Positions 36,201 to 45,085 of a DNA stretch of 64,000 nucleotides are shown one piece after another. Source of the stretch: Maricaulis sp039978735. GTDB taxonomy: Bacteria > Pseudomonadota > Alphaproteobacteria > Caulobacterales > Maricaulaceae. The position numbers and the translations under genes were made by a program. The DNA is taken from contig NZ_JBDWAS010000033.1 in the NCBI RefSeq assembly GCF_039978735.1, positions 27,877-91,876 on the forward strand. The letters run 5' to 3'. Positions within the stretch are counted from its first letter, which is position 1. Each line of letters begins with the position of its first letter. The notes under the pieces are model-generated. The model searched no databases and was not told the origin of the DNA. It worked only from the letters and a program-made list of their open reading frames with translations.

Positions 36201-37343
36201 CTAACCCAGCGCTTTATCCAGATCGGCGATCATGTCGGCGGCACCTTCAAGCCCCACCGACAGCCGGATCAGCGTGTCCGGCACGCCGGCCTCCTGGCGC
36301 GCTTGCGGCGACATGGAGGCGTGGGTCATCAGGGCGGGGATGCAGACGAGGCTTTCCACGCCGCCCAGGGATTGGGCGAGGGTGAAGAGGTCGAGCCGGG
36401 AGACGACATCGCGGGCGCTGGCGGCACTGTCGGAGAGCTGGATCGAGATCAGCTGGCCGAACCCGTCCTGCTGGCGGGCGGCGATGTCGTGGCCGGGATG
36501 GCTGTCGAGGCCGGGATAGTCGACATGGGCGATGCGCGCGTCCTGGGCGAGCCAGGTGGCGACTTCCTGGGCGCTTTCGCACTGGGCCTTGGCCCGCAGG
36601 GGCAGGGTGCGCAGGCCGCGCAGGGCGAGATAGCTGTCGAAGGCCCCGGCGCCGGTGCCGACGCAATTGGCCCACCAGGCCAGGCGCTCGACGCGTTCCG
36701 GATCGGCGCAGCACACCACGCCGCCCACCATGTCGGAATGGCCGTTGATCAGCTTGGTGATCGACTGGACGGAATAATCCGCCCCCCAGTCGAGCGGCCG
36801 CTGCAGGGCGGGCGACATGACGGTGTTGTCGATGGCCAGCTCGGTGCCGGCATTGCGGGCGAGTTTGGCCAGCGCCCGGATATCGGTGATGCGCAGGCGC
36901 GGATTGGACGGGGTCTCTGCCAGGATCAGGGCCGCATCCTCGTTGAGCGCAGCGGAGACGGCGTCGAGGTCGGACGTGTCGACATAGACCGGCACCAGCC
37001 GTCCGCCCGAGGACCGCGCATCGAGCAGGCGGCGCGTGCCGCCATAGGCGTCGTGCGAGCAGATCACCCGGGCGCCGAAGGGCAGATCGTGCAGCAAAAG
37101 GTCGATTGCCGACATGCCCGACCCGGTGACCACGGCCCCGGCGGCGTTCTCCAGCTCGGCGATGGCATCGGCCAAGAGGGAGCGTCCCGGATTGGCGGTG
37201 CGGGCATAATCATAGGCCGGCTGCACGGCCGGGTCCTCGCGGCGATAGGCGGTCGACAGCGAGATCGGCGGGATGACGGCGTTCCAGCTGCGGTCGGTAT
37301 TGAGACCGGCGCGGATGGCCCGTGTGCGGGGATCCTGGCTCAT
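36201..37343 (-). CDS. Cystathionine gamma-synthase / O-acylhomoserine sulfhydrylase-type PLP enzyme
   Basis: 380 residues from the ATG at 37343, one base after the metX stop. PLP-binding Lys is in SVQSITKLINGHSDM, with the family blocks YDYARTANPGRSLL, TGSGMSAIDLLL and ETPSNPRLRITD. The enzyme joins O-acylhomoserine to cysteine (MetB) or to sulfide (MetZ); the sequence alone does not decide. It is the third gene of hom-metX-this, downstream of the SAM-II riboswitch, which makes a methionine-forming role firm. The nearby cys operon could provide either sulfur donor. Confidence 0.88.
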   Translation of the reverse strand: MSQDPRTRAIRAGLNTDRSWNAVIPPISLSTAYRREDPAVQPAYDYARTANPGRSLLADAIAELENAAGAVVTGSGMSAIDLLLHDLPFGARVICSHDAYGGTRRLLDARSSGGRLVPVYVDTSDLDAVSAALNEDAALILAETPSNPRLRITDIRALAKLARNAGTELAIDNTVMSPALQRPLDWGADYSVQSITKLINGHSDMVGGVVCCADPERVERLAWWANCVGTGAGAFDSYLALRGLRTLPLRAKAQCESAQEVATWLAQDARIAHVDYPGLDSHPGHDIAARQQDGFGQLISIQLSDSAASARDVVSRLDLFTLAQSLGGVESLVCIPALMTHASMSPQARQEAGVPDTLIRLSVGLEGAADMIADLDKALG

Positions 37344-37344
37344 A

Positions 37345-38283
37345 TCAGCTCCGCAGGAAGTCGGTGATGGCGTCGGCAATGGCCGTCTCTTCCTTCAGGA
37401 AGGCGTCGTGGCCATAGCGCGAATGCAGGGTTTTCAGGCGTCCGTCCGGGGTGCGGCCGGCGGCTTCGGCGATCTGCGAGGCGGGCACCAGCCGGTCCTC
37501 GAACACGGCCAGATAGGTGACCGGGCAGGCGATGCCGGCCGGGTCCACATCATGCGCGTCCATGGACCAGGACAGGGCGAGAAAGCGCTGCGGCGACACG
37601 GTCTGCGCATAGTCGCGGCCGCGCGCTTCCAGATAGCCGGCAATGCCGCAGGCGTCGCGGCTGTCCGGATCGGGGGCGTAGAACCGCTCTTCCAGCTCGT
37701 CCGGCGTGCGATAGGTGGTCATGGCGAGACGGCGGGCGAGGTCGAGCCCGGCGGCGCCGTCGCCCAGACGCAGGGCCAGTTCCACGATTTCGCGCTGGAT
37801 CGAGCGCCAGGCCTGCGCCATGGCGCAGGCGCGATGGGCGCCGGAGATCACCAGCAGCTTGCCGACCCGTGCCGGAGCCAGCGCGGCCAGGGCGAGGCCG
37901 ATCATGCCGCCATAGGAGGAGCCGATAATGTCGAACCGCTCGATCCCGGCGGCGTCGGCCAGGGCGAGGATGGCGCGGGCCTGGTCGGTGGTGGTGGGGA
38001 AGGGGGACAGCTCTTCGCCGATGAAGTCGAAGGAGAGGACGCGGCGGCGGTCGGTGTCGATGGCGCGGGCCGGTCCGGCCTGGGCGGCCCACCAGCCGGG
38101 TTCGCCCTCATGATCGGTGACGGCGCGGCCCGAGGAGATGCCGCCCAGCACGACGACCGCCGGGGCTTCGTCCGGTCCGGTGACGCGGCCGGTGACGCGC
38201 ACGGGCGAACCATTGCCGGCCAGGGCGATCGTGGTGATGTCACGACATCGGGTGGAGGGGATGCATTCCAGGGTCACGGCCAT
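37345..38283 (-). CDS. metX: Homoserine O-acyltransferase, MetX-like alpha/beta hydrolase
   Basis: 312 residues from the ATG at 38283, which overlaps the hom stop codon. Nucleophile elbow IGSSYGGMIG carries the Ser; FEDRLVP and SRYGHDAF give the Asp and His of the triad. The protein acylates homoserine with acetyl- or succinyl-CoA, which activates it for sulfur addition. It is shorter than the common ~380-residue MetX, matching the compact group found in some Proteobacteria, so the acyl donor is not certain. Middle gene of the methionine operon with one-base junctions on both sides, implying coupled translation. Confidence 0.82.
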   Translation of the reverse strand: MAVTLECIPSTRCRDITTIALAGNGSPVRVTGRVTGPDEAPAVVVLGGISSGRAVTDHEGEPGWWAAQAGPARAIDTDRRRVLSFDFIGEELSPFPTTTDQARAILALADAAGIERFDIIGSSYGGMIGLALAALAPARVGKLLVISGAHRACAMAQAWRSIQREIVELALRLGDGAAGLDLARRLAMTTYRTPDELEERFYAPDPDSRDACGIAGYLEARGRDYAQTVSPQRFLALSWSMDAHDVDPAGIACPVTYLAVFEDRLVPASQIAEAAGRTPDGRLKTLHSRYGHDAFLKEETAIADAITDFLRS

Positions 38284-39287
38284 CACACCTCTCCGGCTTC
38301 GACGAGATCGCGGATGTCGGCCAGCACGGCGCCGGCCGTGGGGGAACGGCCGGCGCCCTTGCCGTGAAGCACGACCTTCAGGCCGCTTTCACAGACGATC
38401 TCGACAGTATTCTCTTCGTTTTCCGGACGCGCGAGCGGGTGGTCTTCCGGCAGGGCGGTGAGGCTGACCCGCGCGTCGATCGTGCCGTCTTCCAGACGGG
38501 TCAGTTCGGCCAGCTGGCGATAGCGCAGCCCGTTCTCGCGGGCGCCGCACACCTGGCCGGGATCGAGCGAGAGCAGGCTTTGCGCCGGAATGCTGGCGGC
38601 GTCCGGCGCGAAGGCAAAGGCCTTGCGGGCGATCAGGGCCAGCTTGGCCGCCGCGTCCAGCCCGTCGATATCGGCAGACGGGTCGGCCTCGGCGAAGCCG
38701 GCGGCCTGGGCGGCGGCGATGGCTTCGTCAAAACCGGTGCCCTGTTCCAGCAGGCCCAGGACGAAATTGGAGGTGCCGTTGAGCACGCCGCGCACCCGTG
38801 CAATACGCTCGCCGGCCGAGGTGAGGCGGATGACGGTTTCCAGTACAGGCACGCCGCCGCCGACCGCGGCGGAATAGACAAAGCGCGTGCCCTTGCGGCG
38901 GGCGCGCACTTCCAGATCCGGGCGGCGGGCGATCACGGCCTTGTTGGCGGAGACGACATGGATGCCGCGCTCGACGGCCAGTTCCAGCGCCTTTTCGGCG
39001 GCCGGGCAGTCCGGCAGGCCCTCGATCACCAGGTCCGGCCCGGTGTCGAACGCGTCGCGGATATCGGTCAGCCAGGCGGTGCGGCCATCCTTGCCGGCGC
39101 GCGGGCGGCGTGTGACGACGGCGGCCACCTCGACGGCTTCGGACATCTCTGCCAGCCCGTCCAGAACACCGGAATTCACCGTGCCGCAACCCAGCAGCAC
39201 CGCCCGCAGGCGGGTGCGGAGGGGACGGACATTGTGCGAGGGAAGCTCGAAATCGAGGGCCGCAAGTTGCGTCATGTCGTTTTCCAT
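38283..39287 (-). CDS. hom: Homoserine dehydrogenase without ACT domain
   Basis: 334 residues. The NAD(P)-binding motif LLGCGTVNSGV starts near residue 31. Catalytic-region blocks follow: VSANKAVIA, GVLNGTSNFVL and DPSADIDGLDAAAKLALIA, whose Asp and Lys are the family's active-site residues. It reduces aspartate semialdehyde to homoserine. The C-terminal ACT domain that makes many homoserine dehydrogenases sensitive to threonine is absent, consistent with control by the upstream riboswitch instead. An ATG at 39275 is an equally possible start, with GGAAA upstream. First gene of the methionine operon. Confidence 0.9.
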   Translation of the reverse strand: MENDMTQLAALDFELPSHNVRPLRTRLRAVLLGCGTVNSGVLDGLAEMSEAVEVAAVVTRRPRAGKDGRTAWLTDIRDAFDTGPDLVIEGLPDCPAAEKALELAVERGIHVVSANKAVIARRPDLEVRARRKGTRFVYSAAVGGGVPVLETVIRLTSAGERIARVRGVLNGTSNFVLGLLEQGTGFDEAIAAAQAAGFAEADPSADIDGLDAAAKLALIARKAFAFAPDAASIPAQSLLSLDPGQVCGARENGLRYRQLAELTRLEDGTIDARVSLTALPEDHPLARPENEENTVEIVCESGLKVVLHGKGAGRSPTAGAVLADIRDLVEAGEV

Positions 39288-39360
39288 ATGCGCGGAAAAG
39301 AACGAACGCCGATTTGCGGAACGAAGGGGGTGGCGACAAGTCGCTTCGATGCCTTCGGTC

Positions 39361-39418
39361 GCTCCGCTTTAGCCGTACTTATTCCGCGCCCGCAAGCTGA
39401 ACATCAAATCGGCGCGTC
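39361..39418 (-). ncRNA. SAM-II riboswitch
   Basis: On the minus strand the segment has the SAM-II layout in order: P1 strand CGCGC (39416-39412), the GATTTG loop (39410-39405), CTTGC, the P1 partner GCGCG (39389-39385), AATAAGTAC, then the pseudoknot strand GGCTAAAGC (39374-39366). These are the conserved blocks of the alphaproteobacterial SAM-II class, an H-type pseudoknot that binds S-adenosylmethionine and shuts down translation. It starts at the predicted transcription start and precedes hom by about 73 nt. No U-tract terminator follows, so translational control is more likely. Confidence 0.88.
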
Positions 39419-39422
39419 TTCA

Positions 39423-39450
39423 CGTATAAAGATATGTTTATGTGTGTCAA
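39423..39450 (-). promoter_or_regulatory. Sigma-70-type promoter of the methionine operon
   Basis: On the minus strand TTGACA (39450-39445), a 16-bp spacer and TATACG (39428-39423). The expected start of transcription, six to eight bases on, falls at the first base of the SAM-II P1 stem. Confidence 0.8.
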
Positions 39451-39489
39451 GCGGTGTGTGCGGGTCGCCCGACGCACAAAGCGCTGCTT

Positions 39490-39567
39490 TCCCCGGACCC
39501 CGTTCCGGGGCCCGGTTGAGCCTGCACCTGAAACGCCGGCAGGCCCCGGCACAAGGCCGGGGAAAGT
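39490..39567. repeat. Short relative of the CCCCGG-type intergenic palindrome
   Basis: CCCCGGACCCCGTTCCGGGGCC and, 50 bp on, GGCCCCGGCACAAGGCCGGGG form two nested palindromes like those at the start of the 35-kb repeats. It lies between the DUF72 gene and the methionine promoter; the gap 39451-39599 has no gene. Confidence 0.6.
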
Positions 39568-39599
39568 GGGAAGGGAGCAACCGGGGAGTCGCGCTCGGC

Positions 39600-40352
39600 C
39601 TACTCCCCCAGCTTCGCCAGAAGCGCCTGCGCTGCTGCCGGATTGCGCACCTTCGCGCCGGCGATGAAATAGGCGAAGACGTCGCCGCTCTTGGCCCAGG
39701 CGCGGGTCTGGCCGGCGATGCCGTCGAGTTCTTCCGGGGAGAGGCCCGTGGGTTCGTCCTCGCGGCTCGACATCAGGCGGGCATATCTGAAGTCCGCCGT
39801 GTCCCGGTCGATGCGCGGCCAGTCGGGCGCCTCGTCGTCATGGGCATAGACGATGGCGGCGCCGTATTTGCGGGCGAGATCGTAGAATTCCTCGGTGTCG
39901 AAGGTGGGGCTGCGCACTTCCAGCGCGTGGCGCAGGCGGATCCCGTCCTTCTCCTGCGGCAGGAGTTTCAGGAAGCCCTCGAAGTCCTCCGGATCGAATT
40001 TCTTGGTCGCCATGAACTGCCAGTTGATCGGGCCCAGCTTGTCGCCCAGCGCCGTCAGCCCCTGGTCGAGAAAGCGTTCGACGCTCTCGCCGCCCTGGGA
40101 CAGGAGTTTGCGGTTGGTGCAGAAACGGCTGGCCTTCACCGCGAAGACGAAATCCTCAGGCGTCTCGTCGCGCCATTTCATCCAGGTGTCCGGCTTGAAA
40201 CCGGAATAATAGGTGCCGTTGATCTCCAGCGAGTTCATCTGGCGCGAGGCGTATTCCAGCTCGCGCTTCTGGCTCAGCTTTTCCGGATAGAAGACGCCGC
40301 GCCAGGGCGCATAGGTCCAGCCGCCGATCCCGGCCCTGATCATTCCCGTCAT
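39600..40352 (-). CDS. DUF72-family protein
   Basis: 250 residues with the DUF72 pattern: IRAGIGGWTYAPWRGVFYPE at the N terminus, YASRQMNSLEINGTYYSG, FVFAVKASRF, a WQFMATKKFDPEDF segment and VRSPTFDTEEFYDLAR. The fold is a TIM barrel of unproven function; relatives are fused or adjacent to DNA-repair genes in some genomes. The ATG at 40352 follows GGGAGCGAGC; an ATG at 40343 is also possible. Its promoter is probably in the 75-bp gap that follows the fpr stop. Confidence 0.9.
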   Translation of the reverse strand: MTGMIRAGIGGWTYAPWRGVFYPEKLSQKRELEYASRQMNSLEINGTYYSGFKPDTWMKWRDETPEDFVFAVKASRFCTNRKLLSQGGESVERFLDQGLTALGDKLGPINWQFMATKKFDPEDFEGFLKLLPQEKDGIRLRHALEVRSPTFDTEEFYDLARKYGAAIVYAHDDEAPDWPRIDRDTADFRYARLMSSREDEPTGLSPEELDGIAGQTRAWAKSGDVFAYFIAGAKVRNPAAAQALLAKLGE

Positions 40353-40427
40353 GGCGTGCTCGCTCCCCGTCGCTGCCAGTCCTGACCTGTATGGTGCGAC
40401 CTATATAGGGGCGCGAGGGCGCGTCTG

Positions 40428-41264
40428 CTAAGTCGCGACGAAGGCCTTTTCGACAACAAAATCGGCCGGGGCGGCGTTGGAGCCTTCGATGAAGCCGCGA
40501 TCGAGGCAGATCTGCCTGGTGTCTTTCAACAGGCCTTCGGAACCGCAGATCATCACGCGGTCGACCGCAGGGTCGAGCGGCGGGACGTTGAGATGACCGA
40601 ACAGTTCGCCGCTCTCGATGAGATCGGTGACGCGGCCCTTCACCGGGCTGTCCTCGCGCGTGGTCGATGCGAAATGCACCAGTTTCTCCTGCGCCATCTC
40701 GCCGATCAGCTCGTCGGACTTCACCGCCTCGACCAGCTCATTGCCATAGGTCAGCTCGGCGCTTTCGCGGCAGGTGTGGGTGAGGATGACCTGGTCGAAT
40801 TTCTCATAGGTCTCCGGATCGCGGATCAGGCTGGCAAAGGGCGCGATGCCGGTGCCGGTGGAGATCATGTAGAGCCGCTTGCCGGGCTTGAGCGCGTCGA
40901 GCACGAGCGTGCCCGTCGGCTTCCTGCCCAACAGGACCTGGTCGCCCGGCTGGATGTGCTGCAGGCGTGAGGTCAGCGGACCGTCGGCGACCTTGATCGA
41001 GTAGAAGTCCAGCGCCTCGTCCCAGAAAGGGCTGGCGATGGAATAGGCGCGCAGCAGCGGCTTGCCGTCTTCCTTGGGCAGGCCGATCATGACGAATTCG
41101 CCCGAGCGGAAGCGGAACGCGTCCGGCCGTGTGATGCGGAACCAGAACAGCCGGTCGGTATAGTGCTTCACCTCGAGCACGGTCTCGATCGTGTAGGGGC
41201 CCGGCTTGGCGCTGATCGCGTTCTTCACGCGGGCGGTCGAGGTCATCGTCATGTCGTTCATCAT
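40428..41264 (-). CDS. fpr: Ferredoxin-NADP reductase
   Basis: 278 residues. FAD-binding RAYSIASP and the NADP-binding STGTGIAPFASLIRD and CGSEGLLKD blocks define the bacterial Fpr (subclass I/II) type. It moves electrons between NADPH and ferredoxin or flavodoxin. It is the last gene of the cys operon, 27 nt after cysK, and probably powers the sulfite reductase CysI, since no CysJ flavoprotein gene is present. Confidence 0.93.
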   Translation of the reverse strand: MMNDMTMTSTARVKNAISAKPGPYTIETVLEVKHYTDRLFWFRITRPDAFRFRSGEFVMIGLPKEDGKPLLRAYSIASPFWDEALDFYSIKVADGPLTSRLQHIQPGDQVLLGRKPTGTLVLDALKPGKRLYMISTGTGIAPFASLIRDPETYEKFDQVILTHTCRESAELTYGNELVEAVKSDELIGEMAQEKLVHFASTTREDSPVKGRVTDLIESGELFGHLNVPPLDPAVDRVMICGSEGLLKDTRQICLDRGFIEGSNAAPADFVVEKAFVAT

Positions 41265-41291
41265 CGTCTCTTCTACCTTGGCGGCCCGAGA

Positions 41292-42308
41292 TCAGGCCGT
41301 GGCACGCGGCGCTTCGCTATCGGCCCAGGGCGGGACGGGCAAGCCCCGGCTGGACAGGAATTCCGGATTGAACAGCTTGCCGGCATAGCGGGATCCGGCA
41401 TCGCACAGCATCGTTACGATCGTCTTGCCGGGACCCAGCTCGCGGGCGAGGCGGATGGCGCCGGCGATATTGATCCCGGCCGAACCGCCCAGCGACAGGC
41501 CCTCGGTCTTCACCAGTTCGAACAGGATGGGCAGCATTTCCGCGTCTTCGATGCGGTAGATGTGGTCGACATCCAGGCCTTCCAGATTGCCGGTGATGCG
41601 ATTGACACCGATCCCCTCGGTAATCGAGGAACCTTCGCCCTTCAGCTCGCCCTTTGTGTAGTAATTATAAAGCGCCGCGCCGGCCGGGTCGGCAGCGCCG
41701 ATGGCGATGTCCGGCCTGTTGGCGCGCAGGCTGGCGGCGACGCCGGCGAGCGTGCCGCCCGACCCGACCGCGCAGATGAAACCGTCGATCTTGCCGCCGG
41801 TCTGCTGCCAGATTTCCGGACCCGTGGTCTTCTCGTGGGCGCGCCGGTTGGCGAGATTGTCGAACTGGTTGGCCCAGATCGCGCCATTGGGCTGGCTCTC
41901 GTTCAGCTCTTCGGCGAGCCGGCGCGAATAATGGACGAAGTGATTGGGGCTGGAGAAGGGCGCGGCATCGACCTCGATCAGGCGGGCGCCGTGCGAGCGG
42001 ATGACCTGTTTCTTCTCTTCCGACTGGGTGCGCGGCATGACGATGATGACGTCATAGCCCAGCGCGCCGCCGACCAGGGCGAGCCCGATTCCGGTATTGC
42101 CGGCCGTGCCTTCCACGATCGTGCCGCCGGGCTTCAGCGAGCCGTCGGCCTCGGCCTCGCGCACGATGTTCAGCGCGGCGCGGTCCTTCACGGATCCGCC
42201 CGGATTGAGGAATTCGGCCTTGCCGAGGATCTCGCAGCCGGTGGCCTTCGACGGGCCGTCCAGCCGGATCAGCGGCGTATTGCCGATCAGGTCGAGCACA
42301 TGTGACAC
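41292..42308 (-). CDS. cysK: Cysteine synthase A
   Basis: 338 residues from a GTG at 42308. PLP-binding Lys41 is in NPGGSVKDRA; TAGNTGIGLA is the substrate loop and GSGGTLAG the phosphate loop. It makes cysteine from O-acetylserine and sulfide. The TAGNTG loop and the roughly 330-residue length fit CysK-like cysteine synthases of alphaproteobacteria, somewhat longer than the E. coli enzyme. It sits 33 nt after the cysH fusion gene in the sulfate-assimilation operon. Confidence 0.92.
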   Translation of the reverse strand: MSHVLDLIGNTPLIRLDGPSKATGCEILGKAEFLNPGGSVKDRAALNIVREAEADGSLKPGGTIVEGTAGNTGIGLALVGGALGYDVIIVMPRTQSEEKKQVIRSHGARLIEVDAAPFSSPNHFVHYSRRLAEELNESQPNGAIWANQFDNLANRRAHEKTTGPEIWQQTGGKIDGFICAVGSGGTLAGVAASLRANRPDIAIGAADPAGAALYNYYTKGELKGEGSSITEGIGVNRITGNLEGLDVDHIYRIEDAEMLPILFELVKTEGLSLGGSAGINIAGAIRLARELGPGKTIVTMLCDAGSRYAGKLFNPEFLSSRGLPVPPWADSEAPRATA

Positions 42309-42341
42309 GCGGGTGTGTCCTTCCAGGTTTGTCTGTCCAGC

Positions 42342-43457
42342 CTATTCCGCCGCGATACGCTCGGCGGGGGCATGGATGCCGCATTCGGTCTTGTCGCGTC
42401 CGCGCCAGCGGCCGGAGCGCACATCGCCGTCATCCTCGACCGGGGCGGTGCACGGCCAGCAGCCGATGGATGCATACCCCATATCGCTCAAGGGATGTCG
42501 CGGCAAATCGAAGCGCTTGAAATAGGCGTTCACACGTTCGGCATCCCAGGCCGCCAGCGGATTGACCCGGATGCGGCCATCGATGCGCTCGACGACAGGC
42601 AGGGCCAGGCGCTCGCCGCCATGGAAGCGTTTGCGGCCGGTGATCAGCGCGTCGTAATCGCCGATGGCGCGCGCCAGCGGACGCACCTTGCGCAGGGCGC
42701 AGCAGGCATCGGGATTGCGCTGCCACAGACGGTCATCGCCGTCCTCGGTGGCGGCCTCGGCGCTGTCGGGCGCCAGCACGCGGATATTGGTCAGGCCCAG
42801 CTGTTCGCTCAGCGCGCGCTGATACTGTTCGGTCTGGGCGAAGAGGCGGCCGGTATCGAGAAAGACGACCGGCGTGTCCGGGGCGATCTGGGCGATCATG
42901 TGCAGGCCGACCGCGGCTTCCGCGCCGAAGGAGGAGAGCATGGCGATCCTGCCGGTCCACTCATTGCGGATCGCATCTTCCAGGATCTCCATCGCATCGA
43001 GACCGCGATAGCGCGCGTTCAGTGCGGCGAGGTCGTCTCCGGCGGGCGCGGCCTGGCGGTGGCGGAAGACCGGGGTGCGCTTGTCCTGGGCGGGCTGGTA
43101 GGCGTGGGTGAAGCGTGCGCGGGCGCGGGCCCAGTCATCGTCCAGATTGTCATTGTCCGGGGCGACATCGTCAAAGCCGACGCGCTTGAGATGCATGGCC
43201 TGGTCGGGGATGAGATCGCCGACGGCACGCAGCTTGCCGGCATAGCCGGCGCGTTCGCGCAGAAGGGCCGCGAGCGAGAAGCCGCGCCCGTCCTTGAAGC
43301 TGGCAAAGCGGATATCGACCTGCACCGCGCCGCGCGCCTGTTCGGCGGCCTCGCGCCAGTCGGTCTCGCCGGGGATTTCCACCACGGCGCCGCCGCCGGC
43401 TTCCATCTGGGCCTCGACGCGCTTGCGGGATTGCGGATTGCGCTCAAGCTGCAACAT
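42342..43457 (-). CDS. cysH: DUF934 domain fused to adenylylsulfate reductase CysH
   Basis: 371 residues from the ATG at 43457, which has a perfect AAGGAG seven bases upstream and overlaps the end of cysI by 14 nt. Residues about 1-110 are a DUF934 domain (FASFKDGRGFSLAALLRER, LRAVGDLIPDQ). About 130-371 are CysH: SSFGAEAAVGLH, VVFLDTGRLF, the FeS Cys pairs in NPDACCALRK and IGCWPC, and the catalytic Cys in KTECGIH. The Cys pairs mark the adenylylsulfate (APS)-using type with a 4Fe-4S cluster. It reduces APS to sulfite. In many relatives DUF934 and CysH are separate adjacent genes; here they are one chain. Confidence 0.9.
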   Translation of the reverse strand: MLQLERNPQSRKRVEAQMEAGGGAVVEIPGETDWREAAEQARGAVQVDIRFASFKDGRGFSLAALLRERAGYAGKLRAVGDLIPDQAMHLKRVGFDDVAPDNDNLDDDWARARARFTHAYQPAQDKRTPVFRHRQAAPAGDDLAALNARYRGLDAMEILEDAIRNEWTGRIAMLSSFGAEAAVGLHMIAQIAPDTPVVFLDTGRLFAQTEQYQRALSEQLGLTNIRVLAPDSAEAATEDGDDRLWQRNPDACCALRKVRPLARAIGDYDALITGRKRFHGGERLALPVVERIDGRIRVNPLAAWDAERVNAYFKRFDLPRHPLSDMGYASIGCWPCTAPVEDDGDVRSGRWRGRDKTECGIHAPAERIAAE

Positions 43458-45081
43458 AGATCGACTCCTTGAACGCATCGGCACCGACGCGCCGCAGCGT
43501 GTCGATAAAGCGTTCGTTTTCGTCCCTGATTTCCAGATAGGTTTTCAGCACCCGCACGATTGCGCCGGGTACGTCTTCGCCTGCCAGACCCTTGCCGACA
43601 ATGCCACCGATTGACGCATCATTGCCGAAGGCGCCGCCCAGTGTGATCTGGTAGAATTCCTCGCCCCGCTTGTCGACGCCGAGCACGCCGATATGGGCGA
43701 CATGATGGTGTCCGCAGGCATTGATGCAGCCATCGATCTTGATCGTCACATCGCCGACGGGTTCGGCCAGGCCTTCCGCCTCCACCAGGCTGGAGATCGC
43801 CTGGGCGATCGGGATGGAGCGGGCATTGGCCAGGCTGCAATAATCCAGCCCCGGGCAGGAGACGATATCCGTCGCTAGGCCGGCATTGGCGGTGGCGAGA
43901 CCGGCAGCAACGAGGGCATCCCAGACGGTTTCCAGATCCTCGTTGCGCACGTGCGGCAGAACCAGATTCTGGTCCGGCGTGGCGCGGGCCTCGTCGAAAC
44001 CGTAGCGCTCGGCCAGGTCGGCGACGATGTCCAGCTGGTCGTCGGTGATGTCGCCCGGCGTGCCGCTGACCGGTTTCAGCGAAATGACGACCGAGGACAG
44101 GCCCTCGACCTGGTGGGCGCGGCGATTGCGGCGCAGCCAGCCGGCGAAACCGGGCTTGCTGGAAACCGGAACCGGCTGTGCCTTCGACACGGAGGGACGG
44201 TCGAAGAAGGCGCGGATGCGGGCGATCTCGGCGGCGGGCAATTCCAGCTCGCCTTCGCGGATCTCGACCCATTCCTCTTCGGTCTGGCGGCCGAATTCCT
44301 CGGCGCCCAGCGCCTCGACCAGGATCTTGATCCGGGCCTTGTAGAGATTGTCGCGGCGGCCGTGCTGATTGTACACGCGCAGGATGGCGGTGAGGTAGGA
44401 CAGGAGGTCGCGCGGCTCCAGGAAGTCGCGGATCTTCTGCGCCAGGCGCGGCGTGCGGCCCTGGCCGCCACCGACCCAGACCTCGAACCCGGTCTCGCCG
44501 GCGTCATTCTTCACGATCTGCAGGCCGATATCGTGCACCCGGATGCCGGCGCGGTCGTCGCGGGCGCCATTGACGGCGATCTTGAACTTGCGCGGCAGGA
44601 AGGTGAATTCCGGGTGGAAGGTCGACCATTGCCGGATGATCTCGGCCCAGGGACGGCTGTCCTCGATCTCGTCGGCCGCGGCGCCCGCAAAGGGATCGGC
44701 GGTGACATTGCGGATGCAGTTTCCCGAGGTCTGGATGGCGTGCATCTCGACCTTGGCGAGATGGTCCAGAATGTCCGGCACATCCACCAGGGCCGGCCAG
44801 TTGAACTGGATATTGGTGCGCGTGGTGAAGTGGCCATAACCGCGGTCATAGCGCCGGGCGATATGGGCCAGGGTGCGCAATTGCGGACCGTTCAGCGTGC
44901 CGTAGGGGATGGCCACCCGCAGCATGTAGGCGTGCAGCTGCAGATAGACGCCATTCATCAGGCGCAGCGGCTTGAACTGGTCTTCCGTCAGCCGGCCGTC
45001 GAGGCGGCGTGCGACCTGGTCGCGGAATTCCTCGATCCGTTCGCGCACCAGGGCATGGTCGTAGGCGTCATACTTGTACAT
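43444..45081 (-). CDS. cysI: Sulfite reductase hemoprotein subunit
   Basis: 545 residues with the two sulfite/nitrite reductase repeats: RTNIQFNW and TSGNCIRNVTADPFAG in the first, VSCPGLDYCSLANA and DGCINACGHHHVAHIG in the second. The four Cys of the last two motifs bind the 4Fe-4S cluster bridged to siroheme. It reduces sulfite to sulfide in the cytoplasm. The electron donor is probably ferredoxin through the operon's Fpr. It follows the DUF2849 gene by 4 nt and overlaps cysH. Confidence 0.95.
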   Translation of the reverse strand: MYKYDAYDHALVRERIEEFRDQVARRLDGRLTEDQFKPLRLMNGVYLQLHAYMLRVAIPYGTLNGPQLRTLAHIARRYDRGYGHFTTRTNIQFNWPALVDVPDILDHLAKVEMHAIQTSGNCIRNVTADPFAGAAADEIEDSRPWAEIIRQWSTFHPEFTFLPRKFKIAVNGARDDRAGIRVHDIGLQIVKNDAGETGFEVWVGGGQGRTPRLAQKIRDFLEPRDLLSYLTAILRVYNQHGRRDNLYKARIKILVEALGAEEFGRQTEEEWVEIREGELELPAAEIARIRAFFDRPSVSKAQPVPVSSKPGFAGWLRRNRRAHQVEGLSSVVISLKPVSGTPGDITDDQLDIVADLAERYGFDEARATPDQNLVLPHVRNEDLETVWDALVAAGLATANAGLATDIVSCPGLDYCSLANARSIPIAQAISSLVEAEGLAEPVGDVTIKIDGCINACGHHHVAHIGVLGVDKRGEEFYQITLGGAFGNDASIGGIVGKGLAGEDVPGAIVRVLKTYLEIRDENERFIDTLRRVGADAFKESIYVAA

Positions 45082-45085
45082 GGGA

